Below are positions 18,896 to 29,165 of a DNA stretch of 64,000 nt, in pieces. The stretch is taken from positions 62,001 to 126,000 of the forward strand of contig NZ_QAYX01000021.1 in the NCBI RefSeq assembly GCF_003054705.1. Direction: 5' to 3'. The notes under the pieces are model-generated. The model was not told the origin of the DNA. It searched no databases and saw only the letters and a program-made list of their open reading frames with translations. The position numbers and the translations under genes are program-made. The stretch's first letter is position 1, and the number at the start of each line of letters is the position of its first letter. This DNA is from Opitutus sp. ER46 (GTDB taxonomy: Bacteria > Verrucomicrobiota > Verrucomicrobiia > Opitutales > Opitutaceae).

Positions 18896-20641
18896 CTATC
18901 GCTTGTAAACCGGGCGGGCGGTGTAGCGGGTGTGGAGGAGCTCGTGGGCGCGCTGGCCGAGCGGTTTGCCGAGGAACTCCTGATACAGGCGGATGACCTC
19001 CGGGTTCTCGTGGGAGAAGCGGATCGAGCAGTCGCGGTCATCCTGATACAGCCCGGCGGTGCGCAGCTTCCGGCGTTCGTTGTCGACGCCGTACGGCTGG
19101 CCGCCGCCGCCGATGCAGCCGCCGGGGCAGGCCATCACCTCGATGAAGTGGTAGGGCGTTTCGCGGCCGGCGTTGCGCGCCTCGCGCACGCGATCGAGCA
19201 CCTGCTCGACGTTGGCGAGCCCGTGGGCAACGGCGACGCGGATCGGGGCGCCGCCGACTACGACGGTGCCTTCCTTCACGCCCTGGAGCCCGCGGATCGA
19301 CTCGAGCTCGACCTTTTCGAGCTTCTTGCCGGTGGCGTAGAAGTAGGCCGTGCGGACCGCGGCCTCCATGACGCCGCCGGTGGCGCCGAAGATCGTGCCG
19401 GCGCCGGAGTAGTCGCCGAGGATGGAATCGGCGGCGCCGTCGGCCAGCTGGAGGAACTCGATGCCCGACTGCTTGAGCATGCGGGCGAGCTCGCGGGTGG
19501 TGAGGGCGACGTCGACGTCCTTGTGGCCGGAGGCGTACATCTCCTCGGTCCGTGACAGCTCATACTTCTTGGCGGTGCACGGCATGATGGAGACGACGTA
19601 CATCTTCGCCGGGTCGATCCCGAGTTTCTTCGCGTAGTAGGTCTTGGCGAGGACGCCGAGCATCTGCTGGGGCGACTTGGCGGTGGAGAAGTTGTCGATG
19701 AAGTCGTAGTGGCGCTTCTCCATGAAGTCGGTCCACGACGGGCAGCACGACGTGATGAGCGGCAACTGGCCGCGTTTGTGGACGAAGCGTTCGATGAACT
19801 CGCTGGCCTCCTCGACGATGGTGACGTCGGCGGAGAAGTTCGTGTCGAACACGGCCTTGAAGCCGAGGCGCCGGAGGCCGGCGTAGAGCTTCTTGGTGAG
19901 GTTGGTGCCGGGCGGGAGCCCGAAGGCTTCGCCGACGGTGACGCGGACCGACGGGGCGATCTGGACGACGCAGACCTTGTCGGGGTCGTGGAGGGCACGC
20001 CAGACCTCGGCGGTCTCGTCGTTTTCGACGATGGCGCCGGTGGGGCAGTGGGCGGAGCACTGGCCGCATTTCACGCAGGGGGATTCGGCGAGGGTGATGT
20101 CACCGGCCGGCGCCATGCGGGTGTTGATGCCGCGCTCGAGAAACGACAGGGCCCAGACGTTCTGCATCTCCTGGCAGACCTGGATGCAGCGGCCGCATTT
20201 GATGCACTTCTGGAACTCGAGGATGATCGAGCCGGTGGAGCGGTCGGGCGGCGTGTCCTTCACGTACCGCTTGATGGACTCCATCGGGATATTGAAGTCG
20301 GCGGCGAGGGACTGGAGCTCGCATTCGCCGTTGCGGCCGCAGGTGAGGCACGCCTGGGGGTGGTTGGACAGGATGAGCTCGAGCGTGGAGCGGCGGACGT
20401 CGACGATCTCGCGGTCGTGCGTCGTGATCTCCATGCCGTTTTCGAGCGGGGTGCAGCAGGCGCGGATGAGTTTGTTGCCGCCCTTGTTGCGGACGATGCA
20501 GATCCCGCAGGCGGCGGTGGCGAGCAGGTCCTTGTGCTTGCAGAGGGTGGGGATCTTGACCTGCACCTGGCGGGCGGCGTCGAGAATGCTGGTGCCCTCG
20601 GGGACCTCGACTTCGATCTGGTTGATGCGGGCTTTGATCAT
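18896..20641 (-). CDS. hydA: [FeFe]-hydrogenase catalytic subunit HydA
   Basis: A 581-residue enzyme that reversibly reduces protons to H2. An N-terminal [2Fe-2S] domain (C34, C45, C48, C62 or C63) is followed by the His-Cys3 cluster motif H94-C98-C101-C107. Two [4Fe-4S] clusters come next (C146/149/152/156 and C189/192/195/199). The H-cluster domain has all three signatures: TSCCPSW (C299, C300), MPCTAKKYE (C355), and EVMACPGGCIGGGGQP (C505, C509). C299 is the conserved proton-relay cysteine. This is the clostridial CpI-like modular layout with no C-terminal extension. Its ATG overlaps the hydB stop by four bases (ATGA), so the subunits are translated together. Redox partners are NAD(H) through HydBC and perhaps ferredoxin. 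The HydEFG maturases are not in the window. Confidence 0.95.
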   Translation of the reverse strand: MIKARINQIEVEVPEGTSILDAARQVQVKIPTLCKHKDLLATAACGICIVRNKGGNKLIRACCTPLENGMEITTHDREIVDVRRSTLELILSNHPQACLTCGRNGECELQSLAADFNIPMESIKRYVKDTPPDRSTGSIILEFQKCIKCGRCIQVCQEMQNVWALSFLERGINTRMAPAGDITLAESPCVKCGQCSAHCPTGAIVENDETAEVWRALHDPDKVCVVQIAPSVRVTVGEAFGLPPGTNLTKKLYAGLRRLGFKAVFDTNFSADVTIVEEASEFIERFVHKRGQLPLITSCCPSWTDFMEKRHYDFIDNFSTAKSPQQMLGVLAKTYYAKKLGIDPAKMYVVSIMPCTAKKYELSRTEEMYASGHKDVDVALTTRELARMLKQSGIEFLQLADGAADSILGDYSGAGTIFGATGGVMEAAVRTAYFYATGKKLEKVELESIRGLQGVKEGTVVVGGAPIRVAVAHGLANVEQVLDRVREARNAGRETPYHFIEVMACPGGCIGGGGQPYGVDNERRKLRTAGLYQDDRDCSIRFSHENPEVIRLYQEFLGKPLGQRAHELLHTRYTARPVYKR

Positions 20642-22662
20642 GGCTTGGACCCTCCTTTCGCGGCGAGTTCAGTGGGGAGCGGCGCGATCATGGGGGGCGC
20701 CGAGGGAGGAGGTGGAACCGCAGCGCCGCCGCCGCGGCTCATCTTGCGGGCGTAGCTCGGGCCGCCCTCGATGAACGCCTGATACTCTTCTCCGAAGTAG
20801 CGGAGCGTGGAGAGGACCGGGTTGGGGGCGGTCTGGCCGAGGCCGCAGAGGGAGGCGCGCTGCATGGCGACGCAGATGCGGTGGATGAGCGGGATGTCGT
20901 CGGCGGTGCCGCGGCCGCGGGAGATGCGGTCGAGAATCTGGAGCAGCTGGTAGCCGCCGATGCGGCACGGCGCGCATTTGCCGCAGGACTCGTCGACGCA
21001 GAACTTGAGGTAGAACTTGGCCACCTCGACCATGGAGTCGGACTTGTCCATGACCAGCATGCCGCCGGAGCCCATGATGGACCCGAGCTGCTGGAGGGAT
21101 TCGTAGCTGACGGGTGTCTTGAGGTGTTTGACCGGGATGACGCCGCCGGACGGACCGCCGGTCTGGACGGCCTTGATTTCCTTCCCGTCGAAGACCCCGC
21201 CGCAGACGTCGTAGATGATCTCATGCAATGTGGTGCCCATGGGCACCTCCACGAGCTGGGCATTGCGGACCTTGCCGGTGACGGCGAAGACCTTGGTGCC
21301 CTTGGAAGTGTCCGTGCCGAAGCCGGCGTACCAGGCGCCGCCGCGGATGAGGATGGCCGGAACGCTGGCGAGGGTTTCGACGTTGTTGATGGCGGTGGGC
21401 ATCTGCCACAGCCCGCGTACGGACGGGTAGGGCGGCCGGGGCGTGGGACTGCCGCGGCGGCCCTCGATCGAGGCGATGAGGGCGGTTTCCTCGCCGCAGA
21501 CGAAGGCGCCGGCGCCGAGCCGGATCTTCGCGTTGAAGGAGAAACCGCTGCCGAGGATGTTTTCCCCGAGCAGGCCGCGTTCGCGGGCCTGGGCGATCGC
21601 GTGCTCGACGCGTTCGACGGCCTTGGGGTACTCGGCGCGGATGTAGAAGTAACCCTTGCTGGAGCCCATCGCGTAGGCCGCGATGATCATGCCCTCGAGC
21701 ACGGCGTGCGGATCACTCTCGAGCACGCTGCGGTCCATGAACGCGCCGGGATCGCCTTCGTCGCCGTTGCAGATGACGTAGCGCTGGGGCGAAGGCTGGG
21801 CGCGGGTGAGCTGCCACTTCATCCACGTGGGGAAGCCGGCGCCGCCGCGGCCGCGCAGGGCGCTGGCCTTCATCTCGGCGATGACCTGCTCCGGGGTGAG
21901 CTCAAACAAGGCGCGGCGGAGCCCTTGGTAGCCCTGCATGCGCTGGAGATAATCATCGAGACTCTCGGGATCGACGTCGCCGCAGTGGCGCAGGACGACG
22001 CGGACCTGCCGGTCCGAGGTCTTCCAGAGCAAGTCCTCGACGACGCGGCCGCCCTCGACCGACTCGCTGACGATGCGTGGGATGTCGTGGGCGAGGACGT
22101 TGGCGTAGGTGACGCCGCTGGGCAGCAACTGCACCACGGCGCCTTCGTCGTAGATGCCGATATCGAGCACGCGGACGACCGGGATGCGATCACTGAGGCC
22201 GCGGCGCTTGAGTTCCTCGACGAACGAGAACTGCAGGAACGGCGTCTTGGCCGCGCCCTCCGCACCGGTGTCGCGGACGAGCAGGTGGGTGACGGGAGCG
22301 GTGAGGGTGAGGCTGCGCTGGCGCGGGGCGACGATGTGGTCGTCGACGAGGCGGTGCCCAACGAGGTGCTGATCCGCGATTCGAAGGGCGGCTTCAGGGG
22401 TGACGTGGCCGTAGTGGATGCGGGGCAGGCCGGCGGCCTGGACCTCGATCACGGGATCAGCGAAAGAGTAGCCGACGGAGCCGGCGCGCAGGATGGGGGC
22501 GCTGAGATGGCGCTCCTCGACGTGCTGGCAGAGGGCTTCGTAGACGGCCTGGGCGCCGGCGGCGATGCCGCCGGTGTCGAGCTGGACGCGGATCCACTCG
22601 GGCGGATCGGAGACGGGCGTCCGGGCCAGGTGCTCGAGGTCGGCGCGGGTCAGCGGGTTCAT
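20638..22662 (-). CDS. hydB: NuoF-like hydrogenase subunit HydB with degenerate N-terminal domains
   Basis: A 674-residue flavoprotein subunit that should oxidise or reduce NAD(H). From about residue 268 it is a standard NuoF core: GRGGAGFPTWMKW (FMN loop), NGDEGDPGAFMDR, LGAGAFVCGEETALI (dinucleotide region), and the [4Fe-4S] motif ESCGKCAPCRIGG with a later LCGLGQ cysteine. The first 215 residues form two successive thioredoxin-like domains (about 24-110 and 117-213). In both, every position where HydB proteins carry the [2Fe-2S] cysteines is another residue (for example RAGSVGYS and VRVLDIGIY, where families read R-T-G-C-H-G-F-C). The protein ends in a Pro/Gly/Ala-rich tail with no 2[4Fe-4S] ferredoxin domain. 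The start ATG at 22662 has a strong ribosome-binding site (GGAGGTG) and overlaps the hydC stop (ATGA). Confidence 0.92.
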   Translation of the reverse strand: MNPLTRADLEHLARTPVSDPPEWIRVQLDTGGIAAGAQAVYEALCQHVEERHLSAPILRAGSVGYSFADPVIEVQAAGLPRIHYGHVTPEAALRIADQHLVGHRLVDDHIVAPRQRSLTLTAPVTHLLVRDTGAEGAAKTPFLQFSFVEELKRRGLSDRIPVVRVLDIGIYDEGAVVQLLPSGVTYANVLAHDIPRIVSESVEGGRVVEDLLWKTSDRQVRVVLRHCGDVDPESLDDYLQRMQGYQGLRRALFELTPEQVIAEMKASALRGRGGAGFPTWMKWQLTRAQPSPQRYVICNGDEGDPGAFMDRSVLESDPHAVLEGMIIAAYAMGSSKGYFYIRAEYPKAVERVEHAIAQARERGLLGENILGSGFSFNAKIRLGAGAFVCGEETALIASIEGRRGSPTPRPPYPSVRGLWQMPTAINNVETLASVPAILIRGGAWYAGFGTDTSKGTKVFAVTGKVRNAQLVEVPMGTTLHEIIYDVCGGVFDGKEIKAVQTGGPSGGVIPVKHLKTPVSYESLQQLGSIMGSGGMLVMDKSDSMVEVAKFYLKFCVDESCGKCAPCRIGGYQLLQILDRISRGRGTADDIPLIHRICVAMQRASLCGLGQTAPNPVLSTLRYFGEEYQAFIEGGPSYARKMSRGGGAAVPPPPSAPPMIAPLPTELAAKGGSKP

Positions 22663-23342
22663 TTCTTCACCTCCGTTTTCTTGGCGCGGACGGTGGCGAT
22701 GTGGCCGGCGATGTCGGCCGGCTTGGCATGTCCGCAGGTCTTGCCGTCGACGACCATGGCCGGGGCCATGCCGCAGCAGCCGATACAGCGGACAACATCG
22801 AGGTGGATCTGGCGGTCGGCGGTGGTCTGGCCCTCGGCGACGCCCAGCTGCGTGCGCAGCTCGTTGAGCAGGTCGGTGGAGCCCTTCAGGTAGCACGCGG
22901 TGCCATTGCACACGGTGATGTTGTGAGCACCCGGGGGCTGCAGTTTGAAGTAGTGGTAGAAGGTGATGACCTCGTAGATGCGGGCCAGCTTCACCCCGAG
23001 CTCGCGGGCGAGCTCCATCGCGACCTCACGCGGCACGTAGCCGTGCTGATTCTGGATCGCGTGCAGAATCATGATCAGATTGCCCTCTTCGTCGCGCCAC
23101 CGGGCGACGTGGTTCTGGACGTCGCGGCGAATCGTGGTGTCGAGTTTGGACTGAATCCGCCGCAGGCGCTCGAGTTTCACCTCGACCATGCGGGAGATCT
23201 CGTCGGAGACCTCGCGGGGAATGAATCCGTGTTTCTGAACGAGTTGATCGAGGAGATCGATCAACGCGGCTTCGTCGCGTTTCACCAGATCGGGTTCGGC
23301 GCTGCTCTCCGCGAATCTGGGGTGTGATGCGGTGGGGTTCAT
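22659..23342 (-). CDS. hydC: NuoE-like hydrogenase subunit HydC with duplicated helical domain
   Basis: A 227-residue electron-transfer subunit. The C-terminal thioredoxin-like domain holds the [2Fe-2S] ligands C145 and C150 (VCNGTACYLKG) and C186 and C190 (RCIGCCGMAPAM). Upstream, NuoE proteins have one helical bundle with a 'HGY(I/V)P.E' motif. Here it occurs twice, at about residues 26-60 (QKHGFIPREVSDEI) and 88-122 (NQHGYVPREVAMELARELG), which explains why the protein exceeds the usual 150-170 residues. It is the first gene of hydCBA, and the promoter should lie in 23343-23529, shared with the divergent kinase gene. Confidence 0.92.
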   Translation of the reverse strand: MNPTASHPRFAESSAEPDLVKRDEAALIDLLDQLVQKHGFIPREVSDEISRMVEVKLERLRRIQSKLDTTIRRDVQNHVARWRDEEGNLIMILHAIQNQHGYVPREVAMELARELGVKLARIYEVITFYHYFKLQPPGAHNITVCNGTACYLKGSTDLLNELRTQLGVAEGQTTADRQIHLDVVRCIGCCGMAPAMVVDGKTCGHAKPADIAGHIATVRAKKTEVKK

Positions 23343-23529
23343 GACCGAAAACGGTGACAGGGTGGACCGGGGGCAAAAGGTTAGCCACTCGCAACGGCCC
23401 GGCGGACGAAGTGTTAGGGGAGATAATCTTTAGGATGATAGCCTTGCATCCGGCGGCGGCTGAAATTGTCCCACGTAAACAGAAAATGCGCATTGCGCGC
23501 CGCCGGGCGGGCCGGCAGGTAAACGGAGC
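23343..23529. promoter_or_regulatory. Divergent promoter region, hydCBA / sensor kinase
   Basis: 187 bases separate the divergent hydC and kinase genes and must hold both promoters. An AT-rich core (GGAGATAATCTTTAGGATGATAG, 23416-23438, split here only for reference) lies mid-way. No FNR-type TTGAT-N4-ATCAA or Rex-type palindrome was found by eye. Confidence 0.4.
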
Positions 23530-24969
23530 ATGAACGCGGCCCACGAGCGGAACCGGATCTGGAAGGTGGTGACGGGCTGGTGGGGGCGACGGACGCTGCG
23601 TTTTCGCCTGGCGCTTTGGTATGCGGCCGGCGGGACGGTGCTGCTGACGCTGTTCAGCGTGACGCTGTATCTCTTTGTGAGCGCGCGGATGGCGACACCG
23701 CTGGACGGTGAACTCCGGCGCGATTTGGGCATCATCCAGCAGCGGCTCAGCGTGAGCACGGACGGACGCCTCTGGTGGGCGGGCCGGCCCTTGCCGGAGC
23801 GCGGGGCATGGGGGACGCAGAATCCGTGGTTTGAGCTGTGGGATGATGAGAGCCGGCTGGTCACGCGCATGTGGCCGTTCACGGACAACCGCGTGGAGCA
23901 GATGCCCGCGGCGCCGGTGCGCGGACGGGAGACGATCTCGGTGTTCAACGTCGCGCAGGACCTGCGGCTGCGCGTGCTGTCGGTGCCCTACACCGGGCCG
24001 GGGGGCGACACGTCGTGGATGATCCGTGTGATGCGCGTGCACGAACCGGCGGCGGATGCGCTCGGGGCGCTGCGGTTGATCATCCTGGTGGCGCTGCCTG
24101 TCGTCGTGGCGCTGCTGGTGATCGGCGGCTATGTGCTGACGCGCCGCTGGCTCGCGCCGTTGAACGAGATGGTGGCGGAGGCGAACCGGATCACGGCGGA
24201 CAACCTCGGGCGGCGGCTGCCGACGCCGAACCCGAATGATGAGCTCGGCCGGCTGGCCCGGGTTTTCAACGAGACGCTGGACCGGCTGGAGGCCTCGTTC
24301 ACGGCGCTGGATCGTTTTGTGACGGATGCCTCACACGAGCTGCGCACCCCGCTGACGACGCTGCGGAGCGTGGGGGAAGTCGGCCTGCGGCGCGGCCGGT
24401 CGGTCGAGGAGTATCGCGAGATCATCGGGAGCATGCTCGAGGAGGCGCAGCGGCTGCAGGTGCTGATCGAGCGCCTGCTGGAGCTGGCGAGCGCCGAAGG
24501 CGGAGCCGCGGTGCCGCATCCGGCGGAGGTCCGCGTCGACCAGGTGGTGGCGGCCAGCGTGACGGAGCTTGGGATCCTGGCGGAGGCGAAACGGCAGCAG
24601 CTGCTCGTGGAGGCGGCGCCCTGTGCGGCGGTGACGGACGCGGTCCTGCTGCGGCAGGCGCTGCAGAACCTCATCGACAACGCGATCAAGTACAGCGCGG
24701 AAGGTGCGACGGTGACCGTGCGGGTGCAGGACCGGGAGACCGAGGTGCGGATCTCGGTGCAGGACGAGGGTCCGGGCATCAGCGAGGCCCATCGATGCCA
24801 TCTCACGGAACGCTTTTTCCGGCCGGACCGTTCGCGGGGGCGCGATCGGGGCGGCTTTGGCCTGGGGCTCTCGATCACGAAGGCCTACATGCGCGCGTTG
24901 CGGGGCGCGCTGGATTACGAGCCGGTGCAGCCGCACGGCAGCATTTTCCATCTCACGCTGCCGAAATGA
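23530..24969 (+). CDS. Sensor histidine kinase (HAMP-HisKA-HATPase)
   Basis: A 479-residue membrane kinase of the EnvZ/CusS-like architecture. One helix lies at about residues 24-48, a periplasmic domain of about 130 residues follows, then a second helix at about 180-203 (ILVALPVVVALLVIGGYVLT). A HAMP domain (LAPLNEMVAEANRI), HisKA with H269 (DASHELRTPLTTLRS), N-box NLIDNAIKYS, DEGPGI and GGFGLGLSIT complete it. A ribosome-binding-like GGAGC precedes the ATG. No response regulator gene is adjacent, which is unusual for this class. The divergent neighbour is the hydrogenase operon, but regulation of it is only suggested by position. Confidence 0.93.
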   Translation: MNAAHERNRIWKVVTGWWGRRTLRFRLALWYAAGGTVLLTLFSVTLYLFVSARMATPLDGELRRDLGIIQQRLSVSTDGRLWWAGRPLPERGAWGTQNPWFELWDDESRLVTRMWPFTDNRVEQMPAAPVRGRETISVFNVAQDLRLRVLSVPYTGPGGDTSWMIRVMRVHEPAADALGALRLIILVALPVVVALLVIGGYVLTRRWLAPLNEMVAEANRITADNLGRRLPTPNPNDELGRLARVFNETLDRLEASFTALDRFVTDASHELRTPLTTLRSVGEVGLRRGRSVEEYREIIGSMLEEAQRLQVLIERLLELASAEGGAAVPHPAEVRVDQVVAASVTELGILAEAKRQQLLVEAAPCAAVTDAVLLRQALQNLIDNAIKYSAEGATVTVRVQDRETEVRISVQDEGPGISEAHRCHLTERFFRPDRSRGRDRGGFGLGLSITKAYMRALRGALDYEPVQPHGSIFHLTLPK

Positions 24970-24985
24970 GAGTCCAGGCGACGGG

Positions 24986-26263
24986 CTACTGGCCCTTGGG
25001 CCGGAACCGCCGGATTTCGATGTTGGGCAGGTCGGCGTAAAACGCCTGCACGTCCGAGAGCGGCGAGATGATCCACGGGATGGAGAAGGCGGCGCCGTTC
25101 TTGGTGAAGACGAGGTCGTCGGCGAGGTAGACGCACGAATGGATGACGACGGAGTCGGGCCGGACGAACATGATCAGGTCGCCGAGCCGGGGTTCGCCAT
25201 AGACCGGGTAGTACTGGTCGAGGATCGTCTGGCGCACCACGTCGATGTCGGCGAAGCGTTCGTCGGGGTCGGCGTTGGCGAAGTTCAGCGACGTCCAGTG
25301 ACAGTCGTGGTTGGCGTCGGCGGGGCGGTCGGAAGGGAGCGGGTAGGTGTAGACGTGCTGGCGGGCGAAGCGGGGGAGCAGGTGAACGATGTCGATGGAA
25401 CCGCCCTGCGGGCGGCGGGCGAGGGACTGGAGCAGCGGGGTGAGATCCTTGCTCCGGCCGCCCCGGCCCCAGTACTCGGCGATGGCGCTGACATCCTGGC
25501 CGGGGAGAATGCGGAGCTGGACCATGAGGGCGGACTTGCGCGCGAGGGTCTTGATGTAACGGGTGCGTTGGGCGGCCGAGGTGAGCATCGGCAGCACGAT
25601 GCGGTCGTCGGCGAAGCACATCACGTTGCCGCGCGAGTAGAAGAGCTGCTGGGTGAGCGTCACGACGGACTCGGGCAGTTCCGCCTGATCCAGCCAATGT
25701 GGGGCATCCTGGATGCGCAGCCGGAAGGGGTTGGCTTGGGAAAAGTTTTCCGGCCACTGCGCGAGAACGGCGTAGAGGTGGGCGCGGCTGTCGGGGGAGA
25801 GGCCGATGATGAAGTCGGCCTCGGGGTGCAGCAGAATGCCCTCGGGGTGGCTTTCGCGATGGGTGGGGGCGGTGAGAAACTCGCGCTGGGCGGAGGTCAG
25901 GTGGGCGGCGTCGGCGAGGGTGGCGAGCATCGCGTCCGAATAGCCCTTGAACAGCCACGGGCGGATGCCGTCCTGGGCGGCGTCGTCGGCGACGAACTCC
26001 TCCGGCGGCTCGAGCAGGATGCGCGCGTACTCAAGCTGCCCCCACGGGCCGGGGTGGCCGGCCTGGACATCGCCACTGGCGGCGGGCGCGGTGGCGACCG
26101 GAGGTGAGGCCGGGGCGGTGGCGTGACGCGCGCGGCCGTGCAGGATCCACCCGGCGAGCAGGATCCAGGGGGCAAGCAGGAGCAGGCTGAGTATCCAGAG
26201 ACCGGATCGCGAGAGGTGAAACTGGACACTGCGATCGGCGGGCATGTTGGTGCTCAAGAGCAT
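24986..26263 (-). CDS. Membrane-anchored protein, putative NlpC/P60-like cysteine peptidase
   Basis: A 425-residue protein with one N-terminal membrane helix (LWILSLLLLAPWILLAGWIL) followed by a Pro/Ala-rich linker and a large extracytoplasmic region. No named family was recognised outright. Near the C-terminus NHDCHWTSLNF is followed about 80 residues later by RLGDLIMF and HSCVYLADDLVFTKNG. This order (Cys on a helix start, then 'GD(L/I)' strand, then a His in 'H-x-x-(V/I)Y') matches the NlpC/P60 catalytic layout, so peptidoglycan or peptide cleavage is a reasonable inference. Two in-frame ATGs (26263 and 26245) are possible and neither has a clear ribosome site. It is convergent with the kinase gene, with 16 bases between stops. 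Confidence 0.7.
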   Translation of the reverse strand: MLLSTNMPADRSVQFHLSRSGLWILSLLLLAPWILLAGWILHGRARHATAPASPPVATAPAASGDVQAGHPGPWGQLEYARILLEPPEEFVADDAAQDGIRPWLFKGYSDAMLATLADAAHLTSAQREFLTAPTHRESHPEGILLHPEADFIIGLSPDSRAHLYAVLAQWPENFSQANPFRLRIQDAPHWLDQAELPESVVTLTQQLFYSRGNVMCFADDRIVLPMLTSAAQRTRYIKTLARKSALMVQLRILPGQDVSAIAEYWGRGGRSKDLTPLLQSLARRPQGGSIDIVHLLPRFARQHVYTYPLPSDRPADANHDCHWTSLNFANADPDERFADIDVVRQTILDQYYPVYGEPRLGDLIMFVRPDSVVIHSCVYLADDLVFTKNGAAFSIPWIISPLSDVQAFYADLPNIEIRRFRPKGQ

Positions 26264-26327
26264 GCGGCGGGGGCGGGGCTGCCAAGCGTGAAACCCGCGG
26301 GATGGGAGGTGGAACACTACGCATGCG

Positions 26328-26364
26328 CGCAAACAAAGAGGCCACGGCGATCCGCCGTGGCCTC
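26328..26364 (-). terminator. Intrinsic terminator of hppA
   Basis: A perfect 12-bp stem (26338-26349 with 26353-26364, GAGGCCACGGCG arms) with a three-base loop is followed on the minus strand by TTTGTTTG. It lies about 42 bases past the hppA stop. Confidence 0.85.
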
Positions 26365-26405
26365 CCCGCAACCGGCAGGGGGATCCGGTCGCGCTGGTGT
26401 GGGGT

Positions 26406-28898
<2,493 letters not shown>

Positions 28899-29165
28899 AG
28901 GAGGGAAAGCAAATTTCCGGTTGTGGGCCGGATACCCGCCACAGGCGCGGGTAAGGGGGTGACCCCTTTCTGGCGATGCTCGCGCGACGCGGCCAGCTTT
29001 TAGTGGCGCGCGGGGGCGCGGGAAACCCCGAGTCCTTGGTAGGGATTGCGTTGATGCGGAAGATCGGGCGGCGGTTGCCGCGGGGCGGGCGGCATGCATC
29101 CGCGGCGTCACGACGGCGCGGGTCCGCGATGGATACGGTCGGCCGGCGGCCGACGGCGGCGAACC
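28899..29165. other. Intergenic region upstream of hppA
   Basis: 267 bases between the PEP-CTERM surface protein and hppA, both on the minus strand. It contains a short AAGGGG/CCCCTT hairpin (28953-28968) that could end the upstream transcript. No clear promoter hexamers or coding potential were seen. Confidence 0.4.
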
